Positions 63,536 through 64,000 of a stretch of DNA of 64,000 nt are shown piece after piece. This DNA is from Alteromonas aestuariivivens (lineage in GTDB: Bacteria > Pseudomonadota > Gammaproteobacteria > Enterobacterales > Alteromonadaceae): assembly GCF_003367475.1 (NCBI RefSeq), contig NZ_QRHA01000007.1:62001-126000 (forward strand), in the 5' to 3' direction. The position numbers were made by a program, and so were the translations under genes. The notes below the pieces were generated by a model that ran no database searches, was not told the DNA's origin, and saw only the letters and a list, made by a program, of their open reading frames with translations. How positions within the stretch are numbered: the first letter of the stretch is position 1; every line of letters begins with the position of its first letter.

Positions 63536-63647
63536 GGTAGGCCTTCGGTCCTCTCGCAATGATACTCTGTGAACCCGGTCAGGCCTGGAAGGGAGCAGCC
63601 GCAGCAGACGACTCATGTGCCGGGATGTGGCTGGGGGCTTGCCACCC
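63536..63647 (+). ncRNA. ffs: Signal recognition particle 4.5S RNA
   Basis: The conserved SRP domain is present: ACTCTGTGAACC, GGTCAGGCCTGGAAGG, GAGCAGCCGCAGCAGA and GTGCCGGGATGTGGCTGG, including the GGAA-type tetraloop. The ends GGTAGGCC (63536-63543) and GGCTTGCC (63636-63643) pair to close the rod, giving about 110 bases as in E. coli. The exact ends are estimates. A GGCGAAG/CTTCGCC hairpin at 63501-63520 stands before it. Confidence 0.92.
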
Positions 63648-63862
63648 AAATTCGCACACACTTTTTTCGGTTCGTTTCTTTCTCTGTATTGCATACGCGG
63701 TGGCGATTCCGGAATAAACTTTTCGTTATTTTTTCTAACTTGCTTTTTTCGTCTTTCACGGCCATTCGAGCTCATAACAGCAGTATGCAGCTTTGCCGTG
63801 TCTGTCGACATCGAAGGCTGAGTGGTAAAATACCCGTAACCCTACTGTAAAAATCAACAAGC

Positions 63863-64000
63863 ATGAAAAGAAATATTTCTCCCGTCTATTATGGCGATTA
63901 CCTGCAACTTGATAAAATTCTGTCCGCGCAATCTCTACAGAGCACCCGTTACGGTGAACCAGCCCATGATGAGATGCTGTTTGTTATCGTGCATCAGGTC
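63863..64000 (+). CDS. kynA: Tryptophan 2,3-dioxygenase, N-terminal part
   Basis: The first 46 codons are in the window: MKRNISPVYYGDYLQLDKIL, then SAQSLQS and YGEPAHDEMLFVIVHQV, the heme-pocket start of tryptophan 2,3-dioxygenase with the YGDYL...HDEMLFI(V)xHQ pattern. The enzyme opens the indole ring of Trp at the start of the kynurenine path. The gene continues past the window. The 215 bases before it show no other gene; TGTAAA at about 63846 is half of a TyrR box only. Confidence 0.88.
   Translation, partial: MKRNISPVYYGDYLQLDKILSAQSLQSTRYGEPAHDEMLFVIVHQV

Noticed and set aside
63569-63850. Open frames overlapping the SRP RNA
   Set aside because: The conserved RNA structure explains the sequence; the products are short and unstructured in composition.

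Overview
The window looks like the chromosome of a marine gammaproteobacterium of the order Alteromonadales (Alteromonas or a close relative; genus not fixed). The clues are a single-polar-flagellum gene set (FlhF, FlhG, ParC, ParP) in Vibrio/Shewanella/Alteromonas-like order, a sodium-pumping oxaloacetate decarboxylase, a TyrR-linked phenylalanine/tyrosine breakdown cluster, and neighbours such as recX-alaS-csrA and pspF-sapABCDF.

Layout. 1-20.1 kb: one long + strand flagellar and chemotaxis block, fliJ(end)-fliKLMNOPQR-flhBA-flhFG-fliA-cheYZAB-parC-parP-cheW and a DUF2802 gene, with sigma-54-like promoters before fliK and flhA. 20.3-20.9 kb: a YceI-family gene. 20.9-23.3 kb: an AT-rich minus-strand array of three orphan Rhs C-terminal cassettes without a full-length rhs gene. 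Two are intact toxin-tip/membrane-immunity pairs with their own terminators; one is a decayed stub. 23.4-28.7 kb: methionine synthesis, with MetJ boxes, metA, a metH split into two in-frame ORFs, and a methyltransferase-like gene. 28.9-33.3 kb: a chemoreceptor and a secreted beta-helix protein with a GH49-like Asp arrangement. 33.3-37.6 kb: an OxyR-like LysR regulator lacking the peroxidatic Cys, divergent from two beta-carbonic anhydrases and a SulP transporter; the two carbonic anhydrase promoters share an OxyR-like operator. 37.7-43.3 kb: an acyltransferase-like gene, recX (no recA beside it), alaS, csrA, a degenerate tRNA-Ser, tRNA-Ser and two tRNA-Arg. 43.5-46.7 kb: oadGAB. 46.7-53.2 kb: pspF-sapABCDF on the minus strand. 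53.3-54.8 kb: pspABC behind a sigma-54-like promoter. 55.0-61.7 kb: phhA, tyrR, hpd, hmgA, a fumarylacetoacetate hydrolase and maiA, with three TyrR-box-like sites. 61.7-64.0 kb: an Lrp/AsnC regulator divergent from a Leu/Phe dehydrogenase, the SRP RNA, and the start of kynA.

How it works together. The first third builds and steers a polar flagellum: the export gate, the placement and number control by FlhF/FlhG, and the polar chemotaxis array anchored by ParC/ParP through a repeat-bearing CheA linker. The last third degrades Phe, Tyr and probably Trp. In between are housekeeping modules plus two accessory elements: the Rhs tip array and the carbonic anhydrase/SulP locus. The operon calls, operators and promoters are read by eye; no database search was run.
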